This document shows positions 32,806-45,551 of a DNA stretch of 64,000 nucleotides, one piece after another (positions within the stretch are counted from its first letter, which is position 1; each line of letters opens with the position of its first letter). Both the position numbers and the translations under genes were made by a program. The stretch comes from Ziziphus jujuba. Taxonomy: Eukaryota > Streptophyta > Magnoliopsida > Rosales > Rhamnaceae. The stretch covers positions 29,742,001 to 29,806,000 of the forward strand of contig NC_083388.1 of NCBI RefSeq assembly GCF_031755915.1, given 5' to 3'. The notes under the pieces were generated by a model. The model was not told the DNA's origin and ran no database searches. It saw nothing but the letters and a program-made list of their open reading frames with translations.

Positions 32806-35742
32806 ATGACAGAATCAAGAATGAGGAGAGGAGATCCACCTTTGAGGATCAATGAGGAGGAATCCGTAGCATTCCATGGCGATGCCCGCACTACCGGGAG
32901 TGGAGACCAAGTGGACATGAGAGCTGTTTTGGAGTCAATACAGCGGGTCAGTGCTCAAGTTGAGCATACGAATCAAATGATGGGAAGGCTAGAAGTTTCC
33001 CAAGGAATTCCGAACACAAGAAATAGGCAAGAATTCCATGGAGGACGAGGAGGTCGCGAGCGACCGAGAGAGGAATTTGATGAGGAGCCATTCGGTGGAG
33101 ACTTTGAGGAAGGTATGGATGAAACTTTTGCTGTCCAAGATAGAGCTGGCCATGGAAGATATAGGAGGGAAGAAATAGATGACAATCTTAGCAATATCAA
33201 GATCAACATCCCACCATTCATGGGAAAAAGTGATCCCGAAGCATATTTGGAGTGGGAAGAAAAGATGGAGATGATATTTGACCGCCATAATTATTCAGAG
33301 GCTAAGAAGGTGAAATTGGTAGCAATGGAGTTTGGCCATTATGCATTCCAATGGTGGACCAATGAGCAAAACACCCGAAGGAGAGTTGGTGATGACTTGA
33401 CTACTACATGGCGACAGATGAAAGGAGCCATGTGGAAGCGATTCGTACCACCACACTATCATAGGTTGCTGCATCAAAGACTTCAATCTTTATCTCAAGG
33501 ACATGGATCCGTGGAGGATTATTACAAGGAGATGGAGATGCTTATGATGAGATTGAACTTGAATGAAGATAGGGAAGCAACCATGGCAAGGTTTCTAGGT
33601 GGTTTGAATCGTGAAATAGCCAATCAACTAGAATTGCAACAATATGTGGAATTGGAGGAGATGTTGCATGTGGCTATTAAATCAGAGCATCAATTCAAGA
33701 GGAGGGGTGTAAGATCATGGTTTGGAGGTGTTTCCAACAGTGGAAGGTCCAATTCAAGTGGCTGGAGGAACAATCCCATCTATGAAAGTAAGCCAAAGCC
33801 AAAAGTCAAAGAAGAAAGTTCAAACTGGTCAAGGAAGGAGACTAGAATCAAATCTGTCCAAGTACCAATGAATGAGGTAAAATTAGATCCTAAACCTTCT
33901 AGAACTCATGATGTTGTGTGTTTTAAGTGCCAGGGAGAAAGACACAATGCTAGCCAATGCCCGAATAGAAGAATCATGGTGTTAGAGGGCCATGACGAGC
34001 TAGAATTGGAAAGTGAAGAAAGTGAGGATGAAGCCAAGCAAGAGGAGGAGGACTTGGCGGATGAACCCGAAACCATGCAAGCATCCAATGCTGAATTAAA
34101 CTTGCTTTCTAGGAGAGTACTTGCTGCATACAAAGATGAGGATGAAATTCAAACAGAGAATATCTTCCACACCCGATGTGAAATTCAAGGTAAGATTTGT
34201 AGTATGATTATTGATAGTGAAAGTTGTACAAATGTAATTAGTAACATTGTAGTTGATAAATTAGGCTTAATAACTATTAAACATCCAGAACCTTATAAAT
34301 TACAATGGCTTAATGATAGTGGTGAGATGAAAGTAAACAAACAAGCCAAAGTAAAATTTAATATAGGTAGATATGAGGATGTAGTTTTATGTGATATTGT
34401 ACCCATGATTGCTGGACATATACTATTAGGTAGACCATGGCGATTTGATAAAGATGCTACTCATGTTGGTCGAGAAAATAGTATTGTTTTCAGGTTTAAA
34501 GAGAAGAAGGTCAAGCTAGAACCATTATCTCCTAAAGAGGTTTACAAAGACCAATTACAAGTGCAACAAAGGAGAGAAGCCGAAAAGCTTAAGGAAAAAG
34601 CAAGTATGGCACCAACGGCTTCACCATCCTTTCAAGAAGGTAAGAATGAGGTTGCTGATCAAGGTAAGGTTTCTAAGACTCATATTGAGTGGAAATATCA
34701 AGGAAAAGCTGAAAGAGAGGGGAAAAAAAGTGGGAAACCCGAGAGCTTGGAGAAGGAAGAGAAATATGAAGGTTTGAGCCAATCCAAGGGGAAAAAAGAA
34801 AAAGAAAGAAAAGAAAGGACAAGTAGCAACTTTTATTTGATTTTAGGGGATATTAATAAGGTTATTGAGTGTAAGAAACCTTTGCTGGTCATGATTTATA
34901 AAGAAAATTATTTTAATGATCAAACTAACTTTGAAGAACTTGAATTGCCAAGTTCAATGATTTCTCTTTTGAAGGAATTTGGAGATGTCTTCCCAAATGA
35001 AATTCCAAGTGGACTACCATCCAATCAAGAGGGAAAAGGTGAGCTTGCTATCCAAGGTAAGTCTTCTAATACTCAGGTTTTGTGGAAAGATTTTAATAAA
35101 ACCAAGAGTGAAAAATTTGGTGCAAAAGCCGAGAGTGAGGAAGGTGAGATGGCCGTGAGTGAGAAAGGAAAAGGAAGACAAGAAAGGAAAAATATAAATT
35201 TTTATCTTAGCTTTGGTGATGTTAATAAAGTAATTATGAATAAGAAATCATTGCTGACCATGAATTTTAAAGATACTTATTTAAAGATGTCTTTATTGCA
35301 TAGAACTTTATCTGCATTGTTGAGAGCTTTACTTAGTGGCAATTTGAAAATTTGGGAAATATTGTTTGCTAACTTTAAAAAGTGTAATTTTTACCATAAT
35401 GAGCATGTATTTCTAGATTTTGTTGTAATAGTGTTTGACCCAGGAGAATTGGTTTGGTTGCACTTACGAAAGGAAAGGTTTCCTAAACAAAGAAAGTCAA
35501 AGCTCATGCCGCCTATGGATGGACTTTTTCAAGTTTTGGAGCCGAATAACAAGAATGCCTACAAGCTTGATTTACCGGGTGAGTATAACATGAGTGCTGC
35601 ATTTAATGTTGCTGATTTAACTCCTTTTTCTACAGGTGATGATCTTGATTTGAGGACAAATCCTTTTCAAGAGGAGAGGAATGATGTGATTCCGCCCGAG
35701 GCCGCTCAACCGATAACCCGCTGGGGTGCTGACTCGACATAG
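32806..35742 (+). CDS. TR2 gag-protease polyprotein with scrambled pol remnant (978 aa)
   Basis: It starts [12 protein letters not shown]. The gag core is at about residues 125-300. The knuckle is [14 protein letters not shown]; the Gly before His is Arg, but C-C-H-C is kept. The protease motif is IIDSESC (Asp kept, Gly of DSG replaced by Glu), then [12 protein letters not shown]. Next are linker 1 (ending [11 protein letters not shown]), linker 2 (homologous, starting [15 protein letters not shown]), the integrase scrap [19 protein letters not shown], the RT scrap [19 protein letters not shown], and the integrase C-terminal domain [20 protein letters not shown] to NVADLTPF. The frame crosses the polypurine tract and stops at a TAG 60 bases into the 3' LTR, where relatives have CGG. 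Confidence 0.9.
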   Translation: MTESRMRRGDPPLRINEEESVAFHGDARTTGSGDQVDMRAVLESIQRVSAQVEHTNQMMGRLEVSQGIPNTRNRQEFHGGRGGRERPREEFDEEPFGGDFEEGMDETFAVQDRAGHGRYRREEIDDNLSNIKINIPPFMGKSDPEAYLEWEEKMEMIFDRHNYSEAKKVKLVAMEFGHYAFQWWTNEQNTRRRVGDDLTTTWRQMKGAMWKRFVPPHYHRLLHQRLQSLSQGHGSVEDYYKEMEMLMMRLNLNEDREATMARFLGGLNREIANQLELQQYVELEEMLHVAIKSEHQFKRRGVRSWFGGVSNSGRSNSSGWRNNPIYESKPKPKVKEESSNWSRKETRIKSVQVPMNEVKLDPKPSRTHDVVCFKCQGERHNASQCPNRRIMVLEGHDELELESEESEDEAKQEEEDLADEPETMQASNAELNLLSRRVLAAYKDEDEIQTENIFHTRCEIQGKICSMIIDSESCTNVISNIVVDKLGLITIKHPEPYKLQWLNDSGEMKVNKQAKVKFNIGRYEDVVLCDIVPMIAGHILLGRPWRFDKDATHVGRENSIVFRFKEKKVKLEPLSPKEVYKDQLQVQQRREAEKLKEKASMAPTASPSFQEGKNEVADQGKVSKTHIEWKYQGKAEREGKKSGKPESLEKEEKYEGLSQSKGKKEKERKERTSSNFYLILGDINKVIECKKPLLVMIYKENYFNDQTNFEELELPSSMISLLKEFGDVFPNEIPSGLPSNQEGKGELAIQGKSSNTQVLWKDFNKTKSEKFGAKAESEEGEMAVSEKGKGRQERKNINFYLSFGDVNKVIMNKKSLLTMNFKDTYLKMSLLHRTLSALLRALLSGNLKIWEILFANFKKCNFYHNEHVFLDFVVIVFDPGELVWLHLRKERFPKQRKSKLMPPMDGLFQVLEPNNKNAYKLDLPGEYNMSAAFNVADLTPFSTGDDLDLRTNPFQEERNDVIPPEAAQPITRWGADST

Positions 35743-36817
35743 ATGAAGACTAGGCCAATCACAAGAGCTCAAATTAAGAGAATTAAGGGAAACCTGGGAG
35801 TATTTATACATAGGGTAATCAATCTCAACAGAGCTTGTCCATACTTGAAGATACAAAGCCTATTCGAAGCATCCAAGTGGTGGAAGCCGATAAAGACCCG
35901 GGTGACAGTTTTGGTACATTTTTGGAGTCCGAGAATTGTGAAATGGTTCCAATGCTTTATGGGTTCAATACATATGCCTAAGAGGTCATGGAATCAAGTT
36001 AAAGCAGCCTCAAATGCAATCAAAAAGGGCTTGTACGGACAGCATCAACAATTTGGCCGAATTTGCTGTATTGCTTGCTGGCTTTACTGTATTTTACTGT
36101 ATTAGCCTTTTCTTATTTTTCCAAGCATGGGCAACGTGTGGGACTTCATATTCAGCTTATTTGGCATCCTAAAAAGCATCTAGAAGCTGATTTGAAGCTC
36201 AAAGAGGTCAAAGATTGATCAAAGTCAACTTGATCAAAAAGGCTAGCATTTTTAGTTTCCTAATTTGTTTTTACTTTTTGTTTCAGGAAACTACCATTAC
36301 TTTTTGGCTTTTATTTATTTATTTTCTGGAAAATTAACTTTATGAAGGTTTTTATTTTATTCTTTCCATTGTAAATTAATTAATTCCTAATTTAATATAA
36401 AGGAATTAATTAATCAAACTTAGATTAGGAAAATAAGTATAGTTTCAGCCAACTAGGTTTCTTTATGTGTGGTGGCTGGTTTTATTTATGTTCTAGGGTT
36501 TTATTTCGTGGCTTTGTAGCCTATTTAAAGGCTTAGTTATCAATAAGAATACAACTTTGATTTGATTGAGAAAATATTTGTGAGATTAATTATCTCTTTG
36601 TTCTTTGAGAACAGCTAAAACACCATTAGAGAATTGGTTGTTTTAGCTTGACTTATCAATAGGTTTTCCATCCCCTATTGTGGCGTCTACATTATACCAA
36701 GGTTTCTAACCACAGGTTGGTTAGGGGTTGAGGTCCATTCCATTAGAACTTGAACTTAATTGAGGTCCGGGCTAATATAATACGGGTTTAGGAGCAGGTC
36801 GTCCTAGGTTCGTATCA
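35682..36817 (+). repeat. TR2 3' LTR (type A)
   Basis: It is 1136 bp and ends at the TSD agtaa (36818-36822). After the TAG at 35740 the same frame is open to 36105, including [11 protein letters not shown]. Confidence 0.94.
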
Positions 36818-36853
36818 AGTAATAAGCCTCTCAATACTGGGAGGCTTATTACT
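36818..36853. terminator. Plastid psbN-psbT palindrome (13-bp perfect arms)
   Basis: AGTAATAAGCCTC and GAGGCTTATTACT are exact reverse complements around a 10-base loop. In plastids this hairpin separates the convergent psbT and psbN ends. TR2 is inserted at its outer edge, and its TSD is the first five bases of the arm. Confidence 0.85.
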
Positions 36854-36874
36854 TTCAGTTGAGATAATGAAAAA

Positions 36875-36970
36875 TCATTTCACCTTTTTAGTTGGAACTT
36901 TAGGTGGTTCTCGAAAAAAAATTATTCCTAAAGTTGAGACTAAGAGGAATGTATAAACCAATGCTTCCAT
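36875..36970 (-). pseudogene. psbT: Plastid psbT (photosystem II T subunit)
   Basis: [19 protein letters not shown] is followed directly by [10 protein letters not shown]. Four residues of the usual membrane end are missing, a 12-base in-frame deletion. The frame is otherwise open (31 codons). Confidence 0.88.
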
Positions 36971-37140
36971 AGATTCAATCATGGTTTACATACAATTATA
37001 GTTTCCATACCTATTTATTTAAGATCATCTCTCGAATAAAGAAAAAGCCAGAGTCAAATAAAAGGTAGCAATTCAAATAAAGATTTATCTGGTACCTTAC
37101 TCACAAAACTAAAAGCAAAAAATAACAAAACAATATTCTA

Positions 37141-38541
<1,401 letters not shown>

Positions 38542-39389
38542 CTATCTTTATTTGCTTTATTTATTTTTGTGTTAATCTGCAATTTTAGCATTAGGTTAAG
38601 GTTGCTTCTATCATCATACACATTCTGCATCATTAAAAAAATAAAAAAAAAATTTGATTCCTAGTTGAATTAGGTTTCCTAGTTTTATCGTATTTTTGTT
38701 TCCTAGTTTGTTGGTTGTTTTTCATCATTGTTCTAGTTAATTTTGGGTTTTATTGATTTTTTCTTTGCTGTTTTAGTCTTAAACATTCGCATTCATATAT
38801 TCAAAAAATATATATATATATATTTGAAGAGCGGGGTTTGCGGAATAAAAAAAATTAAATCGCATAATTTGAATTTTTTATTGGGAGATCACGGGTTTGG
38901 AATTGCAATCTTGGTAATTATTCTTGCTACTGCAGTTGTTTATTTTTGTTAGTGAAAAAAAAAAAAGAGAAGAGGTAAAGCCGAATTAAAAAAAAAAAGT
39001 TTCGGGTTTGCTGAATTTGGTGTTGAAATTTGAGTTTGGGAACTTGTTTGATTTGGAGATTTGATTTATGATATTTTGAGTTTCTGGAGAATTATTTTGT
39101 TGGATATTTGAATTTTGGGTGCTTAAATTATTTGGATTAAAATTAGTTAAAGGATTTGGTACAAAACTTGAATTACAAAGAACAATAACCAACAACTATT
39201 CTACATTTTTGTTCTCTTTGATTCTTGTTCGTATTTGAATTTCTTTTCCTAGAATTTTATTCTTCAACTCATAATCTATTACCATCTGGTCAAGTTCTTC
39301 AAAATTCCAAATTTTTCCCATTAATTTGCTTTATTTTGTCTAGAAAACCCGAAACTAGGTTTTGTTGAATTCTTTCGGTATTGCCTACC
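38542..39389 (+). repeat. Gypsy leader relic
   Basis: It matches gypsy leaders from CTTTATTTGCTTTATT onward, with A-tracts near 38635-38653, 38942-38955 and 38988-38998. It has neither LTR nor gag. It begins abruptly in psbB and is cut by the gypsy B LTR at 39390. A dinucleotide AT run lies near 38808-38823. Confidence 0.75.
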
Positions 39390-40377
39390 TGACACGAATC
39401 TGCCCGAGCTCGCATAACCGACAACTCACTGGGGTACTGATCTGATACGGATGAAGACTGGACCGATCACTAGGGCTCAAACTAAGAGGTTTAAGGACAA
39501 CCTTGCTGCCTTTATCCAAAAAGTAATTCAGTCTCAAAATGGCTTGTCCATACCTGAAGATAAAAGACCTGTTTTAAGCATGCAATTGGTGGAGGCTAAT
39601 ACATCGGACATTTTATATCGGACACCCATACATCGGACATTTTATATCAGACACCCATAGATCGGACAATTTATATCGGACACCCATGCCTCGGACATCT
39701 GACCTCAGACTTCGGACATCAAACATAACTTAGTTCGGACATCAGGCAGACATAAGTTAGCTCGAACATGAAGCAGACATATGTTAGCTCGGACATCAGA
39801 CATAAGTCAGCTTAGTTGTCAAACTAGTCAACTCGTTTTCTAATTTGCATTTGACTTTTTTTTTTTGGGTTTTTATTTATTTATTTGCTGAATAAAGAAG
39901 TTTAGGAAAGTTATTATTTTATTATTTTCATTGTAAATTAATTAATTCTTACTTCAAAATAATGGAATTAATTAATCCAAATTAGATTTGGAAAGGATGT
40001 GAAATTAGGCAATTTCCTAATTGGATTCTATGTTGGCCAAAATTTCCTAATCCTTTTAGGGTTTTATTTTGTCCATTCAAAGCCTATTTAAAGGCTTATT
40101 TTCAATGAGGAAGGAAGCTTGAATTTTATACAGAACATTATTTGTGAGATTGAATTCTCTTTGTTCTTTTGAACACCTAAAACACTATTAGTGAATGAGT
40201 GCTTTAGTTTTGACTTATCAATAGGACTTCTATCACCTATTGTGGTGTCTTCATTATATACCAAGGTTTCTAATCATAGGTTGGTTAGCGGTCAGGGTGA
40301 CCATTAGAACTTGAACATAATTAGATCCGGGCTAATATAATACGGGTTTAGGAGCCAGTCGTCCTAGGTTCGTATCG
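39390..40377 (+). repeat. Gypsy B 5' LTR (type B)
   Basis: It starts TGACACGAATCTGCCCG and ends CGTATCG, where relatives end CGTATCA. It carries the block GPITRAQTKRFKDNL and tandem cggacat/acataagttagctcg motifs (39600-39805), then the shared promoter region. Confidence 0.85.
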
Positions 40378-40379
40378 TT

Positions 40380-40391
40380 TGGTATCAGAGC
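40380..40391 (+). other. Primer-binding site of gypsy B
   Basis: It is TGGTATCAGAGC, intact. Confidence 0.88.
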
Positions 40392-41504
40392 CAAATTTTG
40401 TTCAGGTTTGATCTATCTATATTTGCTTTTTTTGTTTTTGTGTTATTATACAATTTTACCATTAGGTTAAGGTTGCATCCATCCCATAGACGTTCTGTAT
40501 CTTAAAAAAAAAAAAAAAATCATTCATAGTTGAATTAGGATTTCCTAGTTTTACCATATTTTTTGTTTCCTAGTTTGTTGGTTGTCTTTCATCATTGTTC
40601 TTTTAATTTGGTTATTGTTGATTTTTCTTTGCTGTTTTAGCCTTAAATATTTGCATTCATCTATTAAAAAAAAAAAGTTTACGGAAACATTTAAAAAAAA
40701 AAAAACTGCACATTTGTGTTTATTTGGTGGTTACGAGTTTGGTGAATTTTTGGAGTTGGAATTGTAAATTTGTTTTTTATTCTTGCTACTGCAGTTGTGT
40801 CTGATATTCAATGAGTGAAGAAAAAAAAAAAAGAGGTAAAGCCGAATATAAAAAAAAAATAAAAAATTCGGGTTTGTTTAATTTGGTGTTGAAATTTGAG
40901 TTTGGGAACTTGTTTGAATTGGGGGTTTGATTTGTGATATTTTGAGTTTTTGGAGAATTATTTTGCTGGATATTTGAATTTTGGGTGTTTAAATTATTTG
41001 GATTAAAATTAGTTAAAGGATTTGATACAAAAACTTGAATTACAAAGAACAACAACCAACAAATATTCTATATTTTTGTTCTCTTTGATTCTTGTTCGTA
41101 TTTGAATTTCTTTTTCTAAAATTTTATTCTTGAATTCATAATCTATTACCATCTGGTCGAGTTCTTCAAAATTCCAAAGTTTTCTCATTAATTTGCTTTA
41201 TTTTACCTAGAAAAGCCGAAACTAGGTTTTGTTGAATTCTTTTGGTATTGCCTACTTTTAGCTACTGTTTTATTGATAAGTTTAATTAAAACATACTTGT
41301 AATCTAATTGCTGTTTTTTGGGTGTTTTAATTACAACCTTGAGTTAATTCTTTGAGTGAAAAAAAGGCAAGAGAGTGTGAGCTTAACATAGGGTAAAAGC
41401 CGAAACTAGTGTGCAAACACGAGTGTCGAGACCTTGTTTGAGTGAAACACGTGAGGGAGTGAATATTGTGAGGAGTTATTTTATTTTTGCAGTATTTTAC
41501 TAAC
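40392..41504 (+). other. Gypsy B leader with A-tracts
   Basis: A runs lie near 40504-40519, 40664-40677, 40691-40704 and 40820-40865, with the spacer TTTACGGAAACAT. No credible gene is present. Confidence 0.7.
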
Positions 41505-41538
41505 ATAGCAGATTCTAGAATAAGAAGAGGAGACACAC
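41505..41538 (+). pseudogene. Gypsy B gag N-terminus (11 codons, ATG lost)
   Basis: The start is ATA where relatives have ATG. ADSRIRRGD follows, matching [11 protein letters not shown]3 cuts the frame at 41539. Confidence 0.7.
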
Positions 41539-42673
41539 TGATACGAACCTAGGACGACCTGCTCCTAAACCCGTATTATATTAGTCCGGATTTCAATTAA
41601 GTTCAAGTTCTAATGGAATGGACCTCAACCCCTAACCAACCTGTGGTTAGAACAATAGGGGATAATGTAGACGCCACAATAGGGGATGGAAAACCTATTG
41701 ATAAGTCAAGCTAAAACAACCAATTCTCTAATGGTGTTTTAGGTGTTCTCAAAGAACAAAGAGATAATTAATCTCACAAGTATTTTTTTAATCAAATCAA
41801 AGTTGTATTCATATTGAAAAATAAGCCTTTAAATAGGCTACAAAGCCACGAAATAAAACCCTAAAAATAAAGAAAACCGGCCACCACACATAGAGAAACC
41901 TAGTTGGCCGAAACTACACTTCCTTTCCTAATCTAAGTTTGATTAATTAATTCCTTTATATTAAATTAGGAATTAATTAATTTACAATGGAAAGAATAAA
42001 AGAAAAATCTCCCTAAATTTATTTTTCCAGAGAATAAATAAATAAAAGCCAAAAAGTAATGGTAGTTTCCTAAAACAAAAAGTAAAAACAAATTAGGAAA
42101 CTAAAAATGCTAGCCTTTTGATCAAGTTGACTTTGATCAATCTTTGACCTCTTTGAGCTCCAAATCAACTTCTAGATGCTTTTTAGGATGCCAAATAAGC
42201 TGAATATGAAGTCCCACACGTTGCCCATGCTTGGAAAAATAAGAAAAGGCTAATACAGTAAAATACAGTAAAGCCAGCAAGCAATACAGCAAATTCGGCC
42301 AAATTGTTGATGCTATCCGTACAAGCCCTTTTTTATTGCATTTGAGGCTGATTTAACTTGATTTCATGACCTATTAGGCATATTTATTGAACCCATAATT
42401 CATTGGAACCATTTCATGCTTTCCGGACTCCAAAAATGTACCAAAATCGTCACCCGGATCCGTATCGGCTTCCACCACTTGGATGCTTAGAATAGGCTTT
42501 GTATCTTCAAGTATGGACAAGCTCTATTGAGATTGATTACCCCCTGTATAAATACTCCCAGGTTGTCCTTAAATCTCTTAATTTGAGCTCTTGTGATTGG
42601 CCTAGTCTTCATCCATGTCGAGTCAGCACCCCAACGGGTTATCAGTGGAGCGGGCTCGGGCGGAATCACATCA
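41539..42673 (-). repeat. TR3 3' LTR (type A)
   Basis: It runs on the minus strand from TGATGTGATTCCG to GTTCGTATCA, 1135 bp. The polyprotein frame from the internal region runs through the polypurine tract into it, to 42487. Confidence 0.92.
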
Positions 42674-43683
42674 TTCCCCTCCTCTTTAAAAGGATTTGTC
42701 CTCAAATCAAGATCATCACCTGCAGAAAAAAGAGTTAAATCAGCAACATTAAATGCAGCACTCATGTTATACTCACCCGGTAAATCAAGCTTGTAGGCAT
42801 TCTTGTTATTCGGCTCCAAAACTTGAAAAAGTCCATCCATAGGCGGCATGAGCTTTGACTTTCTTTGTTTAGGAAACCTTTCCTTTCGTAAGTGCAAGCA
42901 AACTAATTCTCCTGGGTTACAACAAAATCTAGAAATACATGCTCATTGTGGTAAAAATTACACTTTTTAAAGTTAGCAAACAATATTTCCCAAATTTTCA
43001 AATTGCCACTAAGTAAAGCTCTCAACAATGCAGATAAAGTTCTATGCAATAAAGACATCTTTAAATAAGTATCTTTAAAATTCATGGTCAGCAATGATTT
43101 CTTATTCATAATTACTTTATTAACATCACCAAAGCTAAGATAAAAATTTATATTCTTACTTTCTTGTCTTCCTTTTCCTTTCTCACTCAATGCCATCTCA
43201 CCTTCCTCACTCTCGGCTTTTGCACCAAATTTTTCACTCTTGGTTTTATTAAAATCTTTCCACACAACCTGAGTATTAGAAGACTTACCTTGGATAGCAA
43301 GCTCACCTTTTCCCTCTTGATTGGATGGTAGTCCACTTGGAATTTCATTTGGGAAGACATCTCCAACTTCCTTCAAAAGAGAAATCATTGAACTTGGCAA
43401 TTCAAGTTCTTCAAAGTTAGTTTGATCATTAAAATAATTTTCGTTATAAATCATGACCAGTAACGGTTTCTTATACTCAATAACCTTATTAGTATCCCCT
43501 AAACTCAAATAAAAGTTGCTACTTGACCTTTCTTTTCTTTCTTTTCCTTTTCCCCCCTTGGATTGGTGCAAACCTTCAGATTTTTCTTCCTTCTCCAAGC
43601 TCTCGGGTTTGCCACTTTCTTTCCCCTCTCTTTCGGCTTTCCCTTGATCTTTCCACTCAATATGAGCCTTAGAAACCTTACCT
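42487..43683 (-). pseudogene. TR3 scrambled pol remnant and LTR-crossing C-terminus
   Basis: The stretch 43598-42903 carries linker 1, linker 2, the integrase scrap ([17 protein letters not shown]) and the RT scrap, as in TR1 and TR2. It is broken at FLDFVV by a short deletion and stop. The next frame, 42897-42487, starts in the integrase C-terminus ([16 protein letters not shown]). It crosses the polypurine tract and continues 62 codons into the LTR as [20 protein letters not shown] and beyond. In TR3 this extension is fully open. Confidence 0.85.
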
Positions 43684-45551
43684 TAACCAGCAACCTCATT
43701 CTTACCTTCTTGAAAGGATGGTGAAGCCGTTGGTGCCATACTTGCTTTTTCCTTTAGCTTTTCGGCTTCTCTCCTTTGTTGCATTTGTAATTGGTCTTTG
43801 TAAACTTCTTTAGGAGATAATGGTTCCAGCTTGACCTTCTGCCCTTTAAACCTGAAAATAATACTATTTTCTCGACCGAAATGAGTAGCATCTTTATCAA
43901 ATTGCCATGGCCTACCTAATAGTATATGTCCAGCAATCATGGGTACAATATCACATAAAACTACATCCTCATATCTACCTATATTAAATTTTACTTTGGC
44001 TTGTTTATTCACTTTTATTTCACCACTATCATTAAGCCATTGTAATCTATAAGGTTCTGGATGTTTAATAGTTATTAAGCCTAATTTATGAACTACAATG
44101 TTACTAATTACATTTGTACAACTTCCACTATCAATAATCATACTACAAATCTTACCTTGAATTTCACATCGGGTGTGGAAGATGTTCTCTCTTTGAATTT
44201 CATCCTCATCTTTGTATGCAGCAAGTACTATCCTAGAAAGCAAGTTTAATTCAGCATTGGATGCTTGCAAGGTTTCGGGTTCATCTTCCAAGTCCTCCTC
44301 CTCTTGCTTGGCTTCATCCTCACTTTCTTCACTTTCCGATTCTAGCTCGTCATTGCCCTTTAACACCATGATTCTTCTATTCGGGCATTGGCTAGCAATG
44401 TGTCCTCCTCCCTGGCACTTAAAACACACAACATCATGAGTTCTAGAAGGTTTAGGATCTAATTTTACTTCATTCTTTGGTGCTTGGACAGATTTGATTC
44501 TAGTCTCCTTCCTTGGCCAGTTTGAACTTTCTTCTTTGACTTTCGGCTTTGGCTTGCTTTCATAGATGGGATTGTTCCTCCAGCCACTTGAATTGGACCT
44601 TCCACTGTTGGAAACACCTCCAAACCATGATCTTACACCCCTCCTCTTGAATTGATGCTCTAATTTAATAGCCACATGCAACATCTCCTCCAATTCCACA
44701 TATTGTTGCAATTCTAGTTTATTGGCTATTTCACGATTCAAACCACCAAGAAACCTTGCCATGGTTGCTTCCCTGTCTTCATTCAAGTTCAATCTCATCA
44801 TAAGCATCTCCATCTCCTTGTAATAATCCTCCACAGATCCATGTCCTTGAGATAAAGATTGAAGTCTTTGATGCAGCAACCTATGATAGTGTGATGGTAC
44901 GAATCGCTTCCGCATGGCTCCTTTCATTTGTCGCCATGTAGTAATCAAGTCATCACCAACTCTCCTTCGGGTGTTTTGCTCATTAGTCCACCATTGGAGT
45001 GCATAATGGCCAAACTCCATTGCTGCCAATTTCACCTTCTTAGCCTCTGAATAATTATGGCGGTCAAATATCATCTCCATCTTTTCTTCCCACTCCAAAT
45101 ATGCTTCGGGGTCACTTTTTCCCATGAATGGTGGGATGTTGATATTGATATTGCTAAGATTGTCATCTGTTTCTTCCCTCCTATATCTTCCACGGCCAGC
45201 TCTATCTTGAACAGCAAAAGTTTCATCCATACCTTCCTCAAAGTCTCCACTGAATGGCTCCTCATCAAATTCCTCTCTCGGTCTCTCGTGACCTCCTCGT
45301 CCTCGGTCTTGTCCTCCATGGAATTCTTGCCTATTTCTTGTATTCGGCATTCTTTGTGAGGCTTCTATCCTTCCCATTCTTTGATTCATATGCTCAACTT
45401 GAGCACTAACCCTCTGTATTGACTCCAAAACAGCTCTCATGTGCACTTGGTCTCCACTCCCGGTAGCTCGGGCATCGCCATGGAATGTTACGGACTCCTC
45501 CTCATTGATCCTCAAGGGTGGATCTCCTCTCCTTATTCTTGATTCTGTCAT
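43683..45551 (-). CDS. TR3 gag-protease (about 622 aa, stop in linker)
   Basis: The start is the ATG of MTESRIRRGDPP. The gag core has [15 protein letters not shown] and [15 protein letters not shown]. The knuckle CFKCQGGGHIASQC is intact. The protease IIDSGSCTNVIS has the complete DSG motif, unlike TR1 and TR2, followed by [12 protein letters not shown]. The frame ends at a TAA in the linker (after NEVAG, at 43683), beyond which the linker goes on in another phase. Of the three TR copies this has the most intact protease. Confidence 0.88.
   Translation of the reverse strand: MTESRIRRGDPPLRINEEESVTFHGDARATGSGDQVHMRAVLESIQRVSAQVEHMNQRMGRIEASQRMPNTRNRQEFHGGQDRGRGGHERPREEFDEEPFSGDFEEGMDETFAVQDRAGRGRYRREETDDNLSNININIPPFMGKSDPEAYLEWEEKMEMIFDRHNYSEAKKVKLAAMEFGHYALQWWTNEQNTRRRVGDDLITTWRQMKGAMRKRFVPSHYHRLLHQRLQSLSQGHGSVEDYYKEMEMLMMRLNLNEDREATMARFLGGLNREIANKLELQQYVELEEMLHVAIKLEHQFKRRGVRSWFGGVSNSGRSNSSGWRNNPIYESKPKPKVKEESSNWPRKETRIKSVQAPKNEVKLDPKPSRTHDVVCFKCQGGGHIASQCPNRRIMVLKGNDELESESEESEDEAKQEEEDLEDEPETLQASNAELNLLSRIVLAAYKDEDEIQRENIFHTRCEIQGKICSMIIDSGSCTNVISNIVVHKLGLITIKHPEPYRLQWLNDSGEIKVNKQAKVKFNIGRYEDVVLCDIVPMIAGHILLGRPWQFDKDATHFGRENSIIFRFKGQKVKLEPLSPKEVYKDQLQMQQRREAEKLKEKASMAPTASPSFQEGKNEVAG

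Larger units (their letters stand above)
30497..36817 (+). mobile_element. TR2: gypsy-type non-autonomous LTR element, 6321 bp, inserted between psbN and psbT
   Basis: It has two 1136-bp LTRs with about 17 differences by eye, and the same build as TR1: leader, gag-protease frame, scrambled pol remnant, polypurine tract (35669-35681). It is the best-kept copy, as its frame stays open from 32806 across the polypurine tract into the 3' LTR. Confidence 0.93.

Noticed and set aside
41534..41538. The string cacac before TR3 as a TSD matching that of the solo LTR
   Set aside because: The right flank of TR3 is aaatc. The shared cacac with the solo LTR at 25779 is probably coincidence.
43600..43700. 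Minus-strand frames beginning [19 protein letters not shown], recurring beside every linker
   Set aside because: They are the linker read in another phase, and their recurrence only reflects the shared nucleotide sequence.
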